Assembly: GCA_902729315.2 (NCBI GenBank)
Contig: LR746281.1
Coordinates: 3,904,501-3,968,500 of the forward strand
Source: Spirodela intermedia
Lineage: Eukaryota > Streptophyta > Magnoliopsida > Alismatales > Araceae
DNA: 64,000 bases
Direction: 5' to 3'
The notes under the pieces were generated by a model that saw only the letters and a program-made list of their open reading frames with translations, was not told the DNA's origin and made no database searches. Numbering within the stretch: the first letter of the stretch is position 1; every line of letters begins with the position of its first letter. Shown here piece by piece: positions 35,274 through 48,547 of the stretch. The position numbers and the translations under genes were made by a program.

Positions 35274-37779
35274 TTGATTTTTATGTATGGTAGAAGATCC
35301 TTTCATCCAAGGCTAGAAAATCCTTTCATTATTTCATTCAAAAATAAAAATCCGAAAGAAAAATTAATTTTGATGGATCCTGAAGGAAGTACAAGTCAAA
35401 CTGAGAACAATCCTATGGCCATGAAAAATCATTATATCCCTGATTCATTTCAAAGAGCATCTAATATTAGAGTCCCATTAGCACCCACTGTTAAATTCGA
35501 AATAAATCCAGGAATTTTTCAAATGCTCCCTAATTTTCATGGATTGCCTTTAGAGGAACCTCATCAGCACTTAGAAAAATTTTATATGGTCTGTGATTTA
35601 CTTAATCTCCCTCAAGTTACACCGGAAATTATTAAGATGAAATTATTCCCTCATACACTTAGGGACAAAGCTAGTCATTGGCTATCCACATTAGATAGAG
35701 AATTAACTAGCTGGAAAGATATAGAACAGGCCTTTCTTTGAAAATTTTATCCCTTAGGTAAAAGTCAAAATATGAGAAAACATATATGGAGTTTTTCTCA
35801 AAGACCAGGAGAAACTTTGCATGAGACATGGGAAAAATTCAAGGATTTACTTAGAAAGTGTCCTCATCATGCTATACCCAAGTGGCAGCTCAATAGAATT
35901 TTTTATGATGGATTATTAGAACAACATAGAAATATGGTTGATTCTATATGTGGAGGAGCTTTTATGGAGAAAACTCTTGATGAGATTTATAATCTTTATG
36001 AGAATTTAAGTGAAAATTCTAGAGATCAAGCCTCTTTTGAATTATATGACAAGGAAATGAAGAGAGAAATTTATGAATTGCATCATGATGATGATTTAAA
36101 CTTAGAAATGAGGTTAATCAGATTAATCAAAGATTAGAAAAACTTGATTTACTTATTGACAATATTAGAAAGCCTCTTAACCCTCAATTTAATTCAAATA
36201 TTACATGTCCTAGGTATGGTGAAAATGATCATTTCGAATTTCAATATCATCCTAGGCAAGAACAAGTGCAAGTACCTCACGATTTTAGTAAAAATTGGGA
36301 ATATTTTTCTAATTCTTATAATCCTAATTGGGGGAATAATTTTTCGTGGAGAAACCCAAATAATATTCAAAATCCAGAAGCACTTAGACCCAATTCAAAC
36401 TCTGAATTTTGTCCAAAACAAGAAAATAGATTTCAGAAAAATCAGCCCTCTCAAACCCAACCTGATGCTATGGAAATGATGCAGCAAATGAGCCAAATGA
36501 TGCAACAAATTATGAATCAAATGATGCAACAAACTATGAATCAGATGATGCTTCATCAGAAACAAATTATAGAGGCTCTTGAGAATAAGAGAGAAGAGGG
36601 ACAGCTACCTAGTCAGCCCATAGAAAATTCAGAAAACTGTCCAACAGTAAGATTTCAGCAAGAAGAGTCTAGCTGGATAAATTTAGAAAAAAACCCACGA
36701 AATGAAAATGTTAGGACAGTGAGTATATTGAGTGAGAATATTTTACCTAATCCTTATTTTCAATTATTAGAAGAAATTGATGATCCATTAGAAGTAAATG
36801 AGAATATTAAGGCCAAAAATGTAGTAGCAGAAAATTTGAATAAAATCATTTATTGCTCACAATTGATGAATGAATATAGTGAGGATGATGAGGAGAAAGA
36901 ACCCTTAGATGAAGAAACAGCAACTGATCATAGAAAAATCATCCAAATTTTAGTAGAAGGGAGTAAGGACAGAAATGAAGAAAAATATATTTCAGGTGAG
37001 GAAAAATCAATTGATTTGGGAGATGTAGGAGACGAAATTAATGAATCTAATCATAATTTTGCAGCCATGGATGTTGATTGTGAGGATGATGATGTATATC
37101 ATATACCAAAATTAAAAGATAGCTCTTGGGAAGATGAAGAATTTGATGAGTTGAGAAATGAAAAGCTAGAAAAAGAATTGATTCAACTAATGGGAACAAG
37201 AGAAATAATAGATATGAATATAGAGATAATTTTGGAGGAGAAAATTTGAATTTTACTGAATTCATTAGATCTGAGATTAAAGAAGACAATCCTTCCATCC
37301 TTCAAAACCCACAGCCCATTAGAATTATTTCTAAGCTTGAAATATTTCACTCCTCGCAAATTGAACAAATATGTAGGGAAGATAAAATGAAGCAGGGGAA
37401 GATTATGCAGATAAAAGAAGACATTAAGAAATGGGTGAGTGGAAGAATTAGAAATACCAATTTAGATGAAAAAATTTTAGATTGGGCAAGAGCTAATCTG
37501 AAAATTATATGGCCTGATCACATTTTATGGTTTATTAATAGAAAGTATTTATTAATGAATGAGAGCCTAACAAAACAAGATAGAAATAAGGAAAGATTCT
37601 TTTCAAAATGGAAATATTATTTTTGGGAAAAAATTGTTAATTTCCATTTTTTTTTGGCTGAAAGTATGTCAAGGTATATATATGAAGTATATGAATTTAT
37701 GCTAAATCTGAAAAAGAATATCATGAAACTTACCTTGGGATACAAATATAATTTGATGGCCATAGATCATCTTATATGA
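35274..37779 (+). pseudogene. gag: Gag with unknown C-terminal extension, element D, broken by a stop and frameshifts
   Basis: Nearly the same protein as in element B. Breaks: CGA to TGA at 35739-35741 inside the capsid region (B has CGA); a 1-bp deletion near 36095 in the segment after YELHHDD; and another 1-bp deletion near 37200. The extension then runs to the original stop at 37777-37779, including the FFSKWKYYFWE segment that B has lost. The four parts can be aligned to B without gaps elsewhere, so this was one protein of about 835 residues. Confidence 0.85.
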
Positions 37780-37819
37780 TATAAGAGCTGTCCAGTTGTA
37801 GACATTAAATTCAGCGCTG

Positions 37820-37837
37820 CATGGGAGGCAACCCATG
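37820..37837 (+). other. Conserved hairpin in element D
   Basis: Identical CATGGG-AGGCAA-CCCATG hairpin, 41 bases after the Gag-extension stop codon. Confidence 0.6.
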
Positions 37838-38117
37838 GTTTTTATTTCATTTTGTTTGATTTCTTTTAAGCTCTGTTTTTCTTAGAATTTCGTAATACTT
37901 GTTTCTGTGTTTGTTTTTCTTTCGAAAAAGTGCAGGAGGAGGAGTGTAAGATGAAGTGGAAAATTAAAAACGAGGTTGAGGTGATGTCTTTCAGAGCTTC
38001 ATCATTTATGAAAATATTTTTAATGCTTAACTTTGCAGATATGCATGCTTCACTTGAAAATTATATTTTCTGCATATTCTGTTTCGAGTTTTCTGTGTCA
38101 TTGAGGACAATGTCATT

Positions 38118-38133
38118 TTTAAGTTGGGGGGTG
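38118..38133 (+). other. Internal polypurine-tract copy in element D
   Basis: TTTAAGTTGGGGGGTG, the same second copy as in B, about 1.27 kb before the terminal tract at 39386-39401. Confidence 0.55.
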
Positions 38134-38819
38134 AAGTATTCATTATTAATTTATGCTGTAGGACGATTAACAACATGTGTTTGCATTTTATTCAACTTAG
38201 AACAGCATCTAAAAAAATAAAAATAAAATAAAATTCGGAAAAATTGCAACATCTATTTTCTGATTTTCTGTCAAAAACAACAGACTGTCAAAAACAGCAG
38301 ACAAAAAACAGCCCGAAATTTGAAATTCTAGAAGACCCTTTTCTCACATTTCAATCCCCTAGATATATATTATTGAAATTCGAAATTACAGCTATAAAGA
38401 AGATAGTTTTGATTAATTTTTGATAAATTTATTGCTGCTAAAAATAGAACTGAAAATAGAAAACAGAATTCTCAGAACTATCTAATTTACAAATTCCTTA
38501 CATCATATTACATGCATGAAAAATTAAATCAATTAGATTGATTGATACCAAAAGATACTAGGAAGATTATTATTGAGTCAAAAGAATGATCTAGTAGCAT
38601 AAAATGTTGGAATACTCCTTGGATACATGATAGATAACATGGATTTGATTTTACAGATTTTCACTTCATGATCTTGATGGATAGTATTTACTTGATGTGA
38701 AAATTTGATTGATCATTTGAGTTTAATGGAGATTTTTGCACCTTGATCTATAGGACTTGTGAGGAGAAATCACTTATTTCAAAAAAAAAGAAAAAAAAAG
38801 AAAAAAAAAGAGAGAGCAA

Positions 38820-39020
38820 TGTGAAAAATCTAGAAACGAAGAGTACACATGGAGGGTGTGAGACATCATTCTCATTGTCGAAAATCGTGCATAGAAAAAC
38901 ACTTGCTGAAAAATAAGTGGATAAAGTGAAAGCCCTGAAAATGAAGAGTATACATGGAGGGTGTGAGACATCATTCTTATTGTCGAAATTTGTCTACAAG
39001 AAAAGTTACTTATCCACTAT
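38820..39020 (+). repeat. Two-copy tandem duplication in the 3' region of element D
   Basis: Same 105-bp unit as in element B (GAAGAGTACACATGGAGGG and GAAGAGTATACATGGAGGG), flanked by poly-A runs. Confidence 0.6.
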
Positions 39021-39401
39021 TTATAAAAAAAAAAAAAAGAAGGAAGAAATATAGTGCAAACTTCAAAAATCAAGTCATAGAAAAAGGGAAATGTAAGATC
39101 AATATTATTCTTGGATGAGTATTGATAATTGGAACATCTTGTAAATACATCTATGAGTGAAGAAGTGATAAAGATGTGCATAGAAGAAGTGAAGTCTAGA
39201 TTGTTATTCCAAGGTGTGTTTAAACATTTAAGTGCTTGGCATCATTCTTAAATACTTGATATAAGAATCCAAAGTGTTTAACGGTGCATCATTTCTAATT
39301 ATATTTTTTTTCTGTATTGAAATATGATGTTTGAGATTTGTAAAATTTTATTTTCGTAATTCCATTGCTAAGGGACTAGCAATGATTTAAGTTGGGGGGT
39401 G

Positions 39402-41041
39402 TGATAAGTCTTCATTATCATGAGTTAATAATTAGTAAATAATATAGTTTTAGCCTTAACTCATAATAAATAGACTTATATTTGTGTTAAAGAATGATTT
39501 GTGGTTTTCAATTGATTAACGTGAATTTTTGGGTAATTATGTGATTTTATACGATTTTTACAGTCTTACTTTTGAGATAATTGAAGAACAAATAAAAATA
39601 AAAATATTGCAAAAATGGGGAAACCGCTGGCAAGCCGGGTCCGCAGGCGGGTCGGAAGCGCAGTCGGGGAGTAAGCCGCGAGCAGGGGCTCGAGCAGCTT
39701 GGCTTGGGGACCAACAGGGCACGCGCATTAGCCACTCCCCTTTCACGTCACCGGTGGCCAGCCGGCTGTGGGGCAAGGAGTGGTCGTACACGCGAGAGAA
39801 GTGACTTTGCTCAAAAATTTAACATTACTATATATTTGCCCGAAAACTCGGCGTACAACCGATGTGGGACTAAACCCCCGCACACCTTCCTCAGAAGAGG
39901 CGGGGGCGACCGGCGCGGGTTCGAATCCTCCCAGAGTCAAAATTCATATATTTTTATCTAATTATCGCGACTTTCCTGCAGATCGTCGGTGAAGGATTAA
40001 GCAACGAGAATCACTGGATCATCAGCGAAAATCTCGTCAACGCGATTCGCGGAGCATTGCTACTAAAATTGCTAAACGATTCGCAATAAAAGGATCGCGA
40101 ATCCATCGAGTAAATCATCTCCGATTGATCGACGAACAAGCCGTCATCAGGAAGAGGACGATCCACCGGGAGACCAGTCGCCACCTCCTAAGAGCATACC
40201 AGATGCGATGAAGAGCCTCCTCTTGCTGCGCGGACCTGAGGATGAAGCTCCCTAACACGCGCCCCACCTCCATCCAGCTCCTCTCCGTCGGGTGACAGCC
40301 GCCGGAGAGCCGCAAAGTCGCCGTTTTTCCGCTCCGTCGGGTGACAGCCGCTAGAGACGATTCGACGACCCACTTCATTGATCTCTAGATATCACGAGAA
40401 GATCTAGAGATTGCCCACGTCGTCTTTGTCCAAGGAGAGCCTTCGAGGCCGTGGACACTGCACGACGATCCTCCCGAACGCTCAGGATTCCGGTGCATCG
40501 CCGACGCATCACCGTCGCGACGCCGGAACTCTGTTTTCCTGCTTTCAATTTAATTTACGCTTTATTTAGTGATACTTTGTGTGATTTTAATTTACCAAAC
40601 TATACTTTGTTAAATTACGATTCTTCCGGCTTTTACAGATCTTAATTTGATTAATTAAGTCGTCTGTAATCGCTTACGTAAGAATCGCCGGGCGGAACTC
40701 TGTTTCCGCCTGATTTGCGTTCGCCGGGCGCTGATGTCATCCTGACGCCCGCACCCTTATTTCCTTTTTTTTTGTGAATTTTAAATATATTTCCTTTTTA
40801 TTTCCTAGTATAAAATTCGTAAGAAAATCGTATTCATTGAGAAAAATTCTGAATAATTACCAGATACTATATTACATCCCTGTGATCGACTTGGAAAATT
40901 ACCGCTATTTTTGGAATTTTTATTGAATTATAATTGATATATTTATTTTGAAATACTTTTTAAATATCCGAAAATTCGTATTTTCTAGTTTTATAAATTT
41001 TATATTTGCGTGATTTAACATACAACGACTGAGTCACGTCA
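39402..41041 (+). repeat. 3' LTR of element D, 1640 bp
   Basis: Complete family LTR with TATA box at 39828-39836 and B box at 39918-39928. It also has a GC hairpin (CCCCCGC ... GCGGGGG, about 39875-39907) just upstream of the B box that is lost in B and reduced in other copies. The inner part of the stem-loop near 40380-40410 is mutated. Confidence 0.92.
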
Positions 41042-41046
41042 ACATT

Positions 41047-42628
41047 TATTTAAGGAAATATTTTAGGAGGAAGGTTTTATAATATTTATATTGAGCTAAC
41101 TAACTTTTAGCAACAAAGGGAGTTGGCTCTCCTACTATCTATCCTAGGAATGATTAATACATAGAGAAGAATGATGGTTCCATGCTAGATGATATTCCTA
41201 ACCAGCATTTCAAGTTAAACTATACCAATGTGTGGCATTATTGGCTCTAGAAAAAATAAGTAAAAGTAAACTTATCAACGCAACATCTGAATCTGCCAGC
41301 AATGAGGCCCAGCTGAAGCTTGTAGAAGAAAGGAAGTGAAGAGCATAGAATGAAAGAATACGATGAGGAACAAAAGACAGGGGAAGTGTTCCCCTTCCTT
41401 GACCAGATGAGCAAAGCCACCTCACAAAGCTCTGACCAGCAGCATGTGACACGAATGACTATCACAAGAACAGTGGATCTTAAAAAAAATGGCCTGATTC
41501 GTCCCAATAGGCAGTGTAATTTGTCACATTGGCCATTTAATTTTGAATTTCTGAAAACATCTTTAGGTGTAAATTATACAACTGCCTAGTTCTCAGGTCC
41601 AGTTCTATGCCTAAATACATCCAATACACCTATATGAGAGAGTGAAGATGTATGAGAGAGATCGCAACAGTTATAATTTTTTTTTGGTGGGCACCACATA
41701 ACGAGCAGAGTAGTAGTTGGATCATTGTGGGCCAATGTATTGCAAACTCCTTCCTGTCAATCATCACAGTCACCCTTTGGGTTGTGCCTCTCGCCTCCTC
41801 CTCTTCTTGTACTTCTTTGCTACCCCATCTCAAGTTCAGATGATGGTCATGGGTATTCATATCCCACGAATGTCCATTAAAATTTTGTAAGACGGAGATT
41901 TTCAAAGTACGCTGATGATCCAACTCAATTGGGTCTTGCTCACGCCACTTGAATCTGGCTCAGAATGGAACTGCGCCCAGTGTTTATTGGGCCAATAGAG
42001 TCCAAGAACAATCAGGTCATTCACCAACCATAGATATCTCACCTTAGTTTTTGTGCTCATCATCTGTTGCAACTCTCAAGGTTTTTGTGCTTCTTATTTC
42101 ACCAACTTTTGAATGTACTGACTAGTCTCCATTATGTCTGTATATATATGTATACATACAATCCAAAGATGTTTACAGAACAAGGGGGGGGATGGTTTGT
42201 CTGACTAGGTTCATTTTCCTAGCTTGGTTTAGTTTGACTTCTTTTTTCATCTTGAGATCTTGTGACAAACATTTCAAAAACTAAGATTCATCTTTTTTTC
42301 TTGTGTTGCTCTATATTCTCCAACTGATTTAGTTTTTTGGTAACATCAAATAAAATGATTCGAGTTCACAGTGATCCCTATTATGATCATGTCAATGATC
42401 CAAGTTCTTCATTATTTGAGAATAAAATGACGTGAGAACATGGAAAGGAGTTGGATAGTGGCTAAGAAAAATTTTCGAAAATGTCTCTTGTGAATTGTTC
42501 ATCAACAGGAAGAGGACTAACAGAACTCATGATATCATAAAATAGCCGTGCCACAAAGAGGTGATCATTATTCATAAAACATGTTATATAAAATGGGAAC
42601 TAAGAGCCAAAGTATTTCTTTCATGAGA
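41047..42628. other. Intergenic sequence, no recognised gene
   Basis: Two stretches look mildly coding: a 79-codon plus-strand frame at 41350-41589 and a 97-codon minus-strand frame at 41630-41923. Neither resembles a family I know, and they may be gene debris. A run ACAAGGGGGGGG at about 42179 looks like a polypurine tract of some other element. Confidence 0.4.
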
Positions 42629-42633
42629 CCTAT

Positions 42634-44252
42634 TGATAAGTCTTCATTATCATGAGTTAATAATTAGTAAATAATATAGTTTTAGCCTTAACTCATGATA
42701 AATAGACTTATATTTGTGTTAAAGCATGAAAAGTGGTTTTCAGTTGATTAACATGAATTTTTGGGTAATTATGTGATTTTATACGATTTTTACAGTCTTA
42801 GTTTTGAGATAAATGAAGAACAAGAAATAAAAATAAAAATATTGCAAAATGGGGGGAATCCGCCGGCCAGCCGGGCCCGCAAGCGGGTCGGAAGCGCAGT
42901 CAGGGAGTAGCCGCGAGCAGGGGCTCGAGCGGCTTGCTTGGATCGATAGGGGCACGTGTGCGCCACTCCCCTTCCACGTCACCGGTGGTCAGCTGGCTGT
43001 GGGGCAAGGAGTGGTCGTACACGCGAGAGGACTTTGCCTAGAATGCTAACTTTACTCTATATTCGCCCGAATAATCCGCCCACAACCGATGTGGGACTAA
43101 ATCCACCTTGTAAGGCGCGGGCGACCGCCGCGGGTTCGAATCCTCCCAGAGTCAAAATTCATATATTTTTATCTGATTATCGTGACTTTCCTGCAGATCG
43201 CCGGTGAAGGATTAAGCAACCGGAATCGTTGGATCATCGGCGAAAATCTCGTCAACGCGATTCGCGGAGCATTGCTACTAAAATTTCTGAACGATTCGCG
43301 ATAAAAGGATCGCAATCCATCGAGTAAATCATCTCCGATTGATCGACGAACAAGCCGTCGTCGGGAAGAGGACGATCCGCCAGGAGACCAGTCGCCACCT
43401 CCTGAGAGCGTACCAGATGCGATGAAGAGCCTCCTCTTGCTGCGCGGACTTGAGGATGAAGCTCCCTAACACGCGCCTCACCTCCATCCAGCCCCTCTCC
43501 GTCGGGTGACAGCCGCCGGAGAGCCGCAAAGTCGCCGTTTTTCCGCTCCGTCGGGTGACAGCCGCTAGAGACGATTCGACGACCCACTTCATTGATCTCT
43601 AGAATTCACGAGAAGATCTAGAGATTGCCCACGTCGTCTTTGTCCAAGGAGAGCCTTCGAGGCCATGGACACTGCACGACGATCCTCCCGAACGCTCAGG
43701 ATTCCGGTGCATCGCCGACGCATCGCCGTCGCGACGCCGGAACTCTGTTTTCCTGCTTTCAATTTAATTTACGCTTCATTTAGTGATACTTTGTTGATTT
43801 TTATTTACCAAACTATACTTCGTTCAACTACGATTCTTCCGGCTTTTACAGATCTTAATTTGATTAATTGAGTCGTCTGTAATCGCCTACGTAAGAATCG
43901 CCGGGCGGAACTCTGTTTCCGCCTGATTCGCGTTCGCCGGGCGCTGACGTCATCTTGACGTCCGCACCCTTATTTCCTTTTTTTTGTGAATTTTAAATAT
44001 ATTTCCCTTTTATTTCCTAGTATAAAATTCGTAAGAAAATTGTACTCATTGAGAAAAATTCTGAATAATTACCAGATATTATATTACATCCCTGTGATCG
44101 ACCTGGAAAATTACCACTTTTTTTGAGATTTTTATTGAATTATAATTGATCTGTTTATTTTGAAATACTTCTAAATATCCGAAAATTCGTATTTTCTAGT
44201 TTTATAAATTTTAAATTTGCGTGATTTAACATACAACGACTGAGTCGCGTCA
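42634..44252 (+). repeat. Solo LTR of the main family, 1619 bp, flanked by CCTAT
   Basis: Complete LTR, TGATAAGTCTTCATTATC to GAGTCGCGTCA, with perfect 5-bp target duplications CCTAT at 42629-42633 and 44253-44257. The B box lies at about 43132-43142 and the TATA-like box near 43057 is altered (TACTCTATATTCG). Confidence 0.93.
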
Positions 44253-44257
44253 CCTAT

Positions 44258-46914
44258 CATGTGTTTATTTCATGTAACATATATTCTGATCATCATCTTA
44301 TCATTCAAAACCCATATTTACTGTTAGAAGATGCACTGTTTTTTTATGAAACTAGTTTTAATTTATGATGGAGGTAAAGGATCCCCATGGCGCAAACAAG
44401 TGTCAGGCAAGCGAGTTGCCAGTGTCCTCTGGTCTATGGGCTGTCTCCTAACTCCTCTAGTCGAACCCCTTTCTCATTGGCATGACACTTCCACCTTGAT
44501 CATGTCACAGCCATTTGCTAGACCTCTCTCTTGTGTAGATGCCCTACTTTGGTCACCAGTCTCAAAGTTCTCCTTTGCCATCCATCTATTCTCTCTCTCT
44601 TCCCAAGTGAGTGAAGGAGAGTTCAATAAAATTTATCTTAAATATATATCCAGAATCAAGTAGTTAACAAAAACATGTCATACAAGTAGTGCATAAAAAA
44701 CTGAATTTAGTGATTGACTCATGTTATCTTGGGTAATGAGGGCAATATTAATGTTAGAACCTAAGCAAACCATATGATGTGTGCCAATTGGTAGTAAATT
44801 GTTTAAATATGTTTGCAAAAAACAAATGATCAATTTAAAGATAATATTCTAAATATTTTACATGCTTCATGTCTGAATAATTTTAATCATTGTAAAGAAA
44901 ATTCAGCAAATTTATAGTTTATAAATGCTGGAAAATAAGCCAATTTAGAATAATTTAATTTTATATGGGTTCTGCAAGTCAACACAAGATAAAAAAATTA
45001 GTTAGTCAAATAAGCCAATTTATATATGGTTTTTAGAATTTTTAATTGTGAAAATTAATAAAAAAATAATTAAAGAAAATAAATTAGTTATTATGGTGTT
45101 AGCAGAGATCAGCCCATGAAAAACACCCCCAAATTTGACTTGCCAAAAATATATCAACTCTTATTTCTCAAAATCAAAGCCAAATAAATTTATTTAATCT
45201 TTTATTTAAAAGAAGAAATTATTCTTAACATGATGTAGAATTGAATCAAACTTTTTATAAATTAAAAAAATTAAAAATTATGCAAAGATTCAAGTTTTTC
45301 AAAAGAATGGGTGGAATGATCATCAATTGAATTTTCACCAAATTCAATTGATTTCTATAGGAGTGGTGCAATGGATGGATGCCTACACAATCTCCAATTG
45401 ATGAATGACAATCCCAACAATTGTCACTTGTTAGAACTGATTGACTTTGGTGGTTCAACAATTTCTTCTGAGGATCTAGAGAAGGAACCTCAGAAGAAAT
45501 TCTTCTTCGTTTGTATCAAGTGAAGAATGGAATGAGTTTGTGGATGAATTTTAGCTTCTGAGTGCTTGAATCAAGGAGAAATCTAGACAAAATCTATCCT
45601 TTGCATCAAATGAATGATTTAGGTGAATTCAACATTCATCATTGTTAGAGGAGAGAGAAAATGATTATAGAGAGTGATAGCTTGATCGAAAATGCCTTAT
45701 TCTTTCTTCTCCAATATTTTTCATCTTCTTATGCATTAGTTCTGTCGATTTTATTGAATCATCTGCTATTATTCTCCCTATATCCTTTATGTCCATCATT
45801 GATGTAGTAAACCTAAAAAAAGAAATTAGTTTTATATTTTAATTTTATTATTATATTATTATTTATCATAATAAGCTCATAAAATTCAGAGAAATTCAGG
45901 AAAAATCAGAAATAAATACAATTAACATTGAAGCATTTTGATAAAAATAATAATAATCATTGGTAAAAGCTATCAGAATGTTTCTTGGCCAATTTCATCA
46001 TGTAATTTCTAGACTAACAATATAATCATATAAATAAGATTAATATTATTTTTTCTATATTAAAATAATTTAAAATATTTCTGCAAAATTAAATAATAAA
46101 CTTTAAAATAGTAAAAAATTATTATGTAACTAATGAGAGTTATCATTAGCCATGTGTGGTTCTTGTAATTAATGAGAATTATTGTTGCTCCATTTCATTG
46201 AGTGATAGTGATTTAATTGGCTTGTCATTACTAAACATGACTAATATGCACTTGTGCTCTTAAGAGATTAACTCTTCTTGTGCATTGCCTTAAATTATGC
46301 CTTTTTTCTACTGTACCTATTTTTCATCTTTTTATCTATTTTTTGCTCTCCATCATGTATGTTTTAGAAAACTACAAGAAGACAAAGAAAATGGGTGACT
46401 TGGTCTTTTTACCTCATCACTAGGTTGCAATATTACAGCACTTTTATTATTTATTTATTTTATTTTAAAGTGATAAATTTTAATGCCCAAAAACACTTGC
46501 TTTAGGTGAATCAACTCACTTCTTCATAAAAATTAAAATACAACTTTTTTTGGTCTCAAAATAGGCTAGAATATGCATTAAGAAAGGGGAGAATATTTTT
46601 TTTATTTTTAACTTTTCTACATTTGTTCCAGTTTCACTGATTTACCTTTGATTGCAATAAGTGCATTCAATTACTTGGGTTGAAAAATTACTTATTGCCA
46701 ATATGAATAACCTTTTTCTATCTTGGCTTTGGACTTCCTTAACCTATGTCTACTTATCTAGGGTCTTAACCTTGGTTTCCATTATGCTCATCAAGAGAAC
46801 AACTATTCAAATTCACAAGATTAACTCATCACATTATGTCATATATTTCATATGCCAATTCTCATATGCTAGAAATAAAGGCATTAGATTGTCTTCCCTT
46901 TGTTACAAGAGTTA
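44258..46914. other. AT-rich intergenic sequence, no recognised gene
   Basis: A 110-codon plus-strand frame at 44331-44663 and an 84-codon frame at 46661-46915 have no recognisable features. Otherwise anonymous. Confidence 0.45.
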
Positions 46915-46919
46915 GGTGT

Positions 46920-48542
46920 TGATAAGTCTTAATTATCATGAGTTAATAATTAGTAAATAATATAGTTTTAGCCTTAACTCATGATAAATAGACTTATATT
47001 TGTGTTAAAGTATGATTTGTGGTTTTTAGTTGATTAATGTGAATTTTTGGGTAATTATGTGATTTTATATGATTTTTACAATCTTACTTTTGAGATAAAT
47101 GAAGAACAAGAAATAAAAATAAAAATATTGCAAAATGGGGGGACCCGCCGGCCAGCCGGGCCCGCAAGTGGGTCGGAAGCGCAGTTAAGGAGCAGCCGCG
47201 AGTAGAAGCTCGAGCGACTTAACTTGGACTGATAGGGACACATGTGTGCCACTCCCCTTCCGCGTCACCAGTGGCCAGCTGGCTGTGGGGCAAGGAGTGG
47301 TCGTACACACGAGAGAAAGGGCTTTGTTGAGAAAGCTAACATTACTATATATTCGCTCGAAAAATCGCCACACAACCGATGTGGGACTAAACTCGTGTCA
47401 CACCTTCCTCAAAGGCAGGCAACCGGCGCGGGTTCGAATCCTCCTAGAGTCAAAATTCATATATTCTTATCTGATTATCGTGACTTTCCTGCAGATCATT
47501 GGTGAAGGATTAAGCAACGAGAATCGTTGGATCATTGGCAAAAATCTCGTCAACGTGATTTGTGGAGCATTGCTACTAAAATTGTTGAACGATTCGCGAT
47601 AAAAGGATTGCGAATCCATTGAGTAAATCATCTCTAATTGATTGACAAACAAGCCGTCGTCGAGAAGAGGACGATCCACCAGGAGACGAGTTGCCACCTC
47701 CTAAGAGTGTACTAGATGTGATGAAGAGCCTCCTCTTGCTGCACGGACTTGAGGATGAAGTTCTCTGACACGCGCCCCACCTCCATCCAACTCCTCTCCG
47801 TCAGGTGACAACCACCAGAGAGCTGCAAAGTCACCGTTTTTCCGCTCCGCCAGGTGACAGCCGTCAGAGACGATTCGACGACCCACTTCATTGATCTCTA
47901 GACTTCGCAAGAAGATCTAGAGATTGCCCACATCGTCTTTGTCCAAGGAGAGCCTTCGAGGCTGTAGACACTGCACAACGATCCTCCCGAATGCTCAGGA
48001 TTCTAGTGCATCGCCAACGCATCACTATCGCGACGCCGGAACTCTGTTTTCTTGCTTTCAATTTACTTTATGCTTCATTTAGTGATAATTTTTGAGTTTT
48101 TAATTTACCAAGATATACTTTATTCTATTATGATTCTTCCAACTTTTACAGATCTTAATTTGATCAATTAAATTGTTTGTAATTGCTTACATAAGAATCA
48201 CCAAGCGGAACTCTGTTTCCGCCTGATTCGCATTCGCCAGGTGCTGATGTCATCTTGACATCCGCGCCATTATTTTCCTTTTTCGTGAATTTTAAATATA
48301 TTTCCTTTTTATTTCCTAGTATAAAATTCATAGAAAATCGTATTCATTGAGAAAAATTCTGAATAATTACCAGATATTATATTGTGATCGACTTGGAAAA
48401 TTACCACTATTTTTGGAACTTTTATTGAATTATAATTGATATATTTATTTAGAAATACTTCTAAATATCTGAAAATTTGTATTTTCTAGTTTTATAAATT
48501 TTAGATTTGCATGATTTAATATACAACGACTGAGTCACGTCA
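46920..48542 (+). repeat. Solo LTR of the main family, 1623 bp, flanked by GGTGT
   Basis: Complete LTR with perfect 5-bp duplications GGTGT at 46915-46919 and 48543-48547. The B box GGTTCGAATCC is intact (about 47430-47440), the TATA box is intact (near 47344) and the outer stem of the stem-loop is intact (about 47892-47922). Confidence 0.93.
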
Positions 48543-48547
48543 GGTGT

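Larger units (their letters stand above)
33912..41041 (+). mobile_element. Element D: full-length pol-less Athila-like element with ACATT target duplication
   Basis: 5' LTR 33912-35070, perfect primer site 35076-35093, Gag-extension pseudogene 35274-37779, hairpin 37820-37837, internal polypurine tract 38118-38133, 105-bp tandem duplication (about 38820-39020), polypurine tract 39386-39401 and 3' LTR 39402-41041. ACATT flanks both ends (33907-33911 and 41042-41046), so both edges are original. It is very close to element B along the internal region. No pol. Confidence 0.93.

Noticed and set aside
41350-41923. Possible host exons (79 and 97 codons on opposite strands)
   Set aside because: Hydrophilic and gene-like in composition, but no recognised family, no consistent splice sites, and on opposite strands; kept only as a note.
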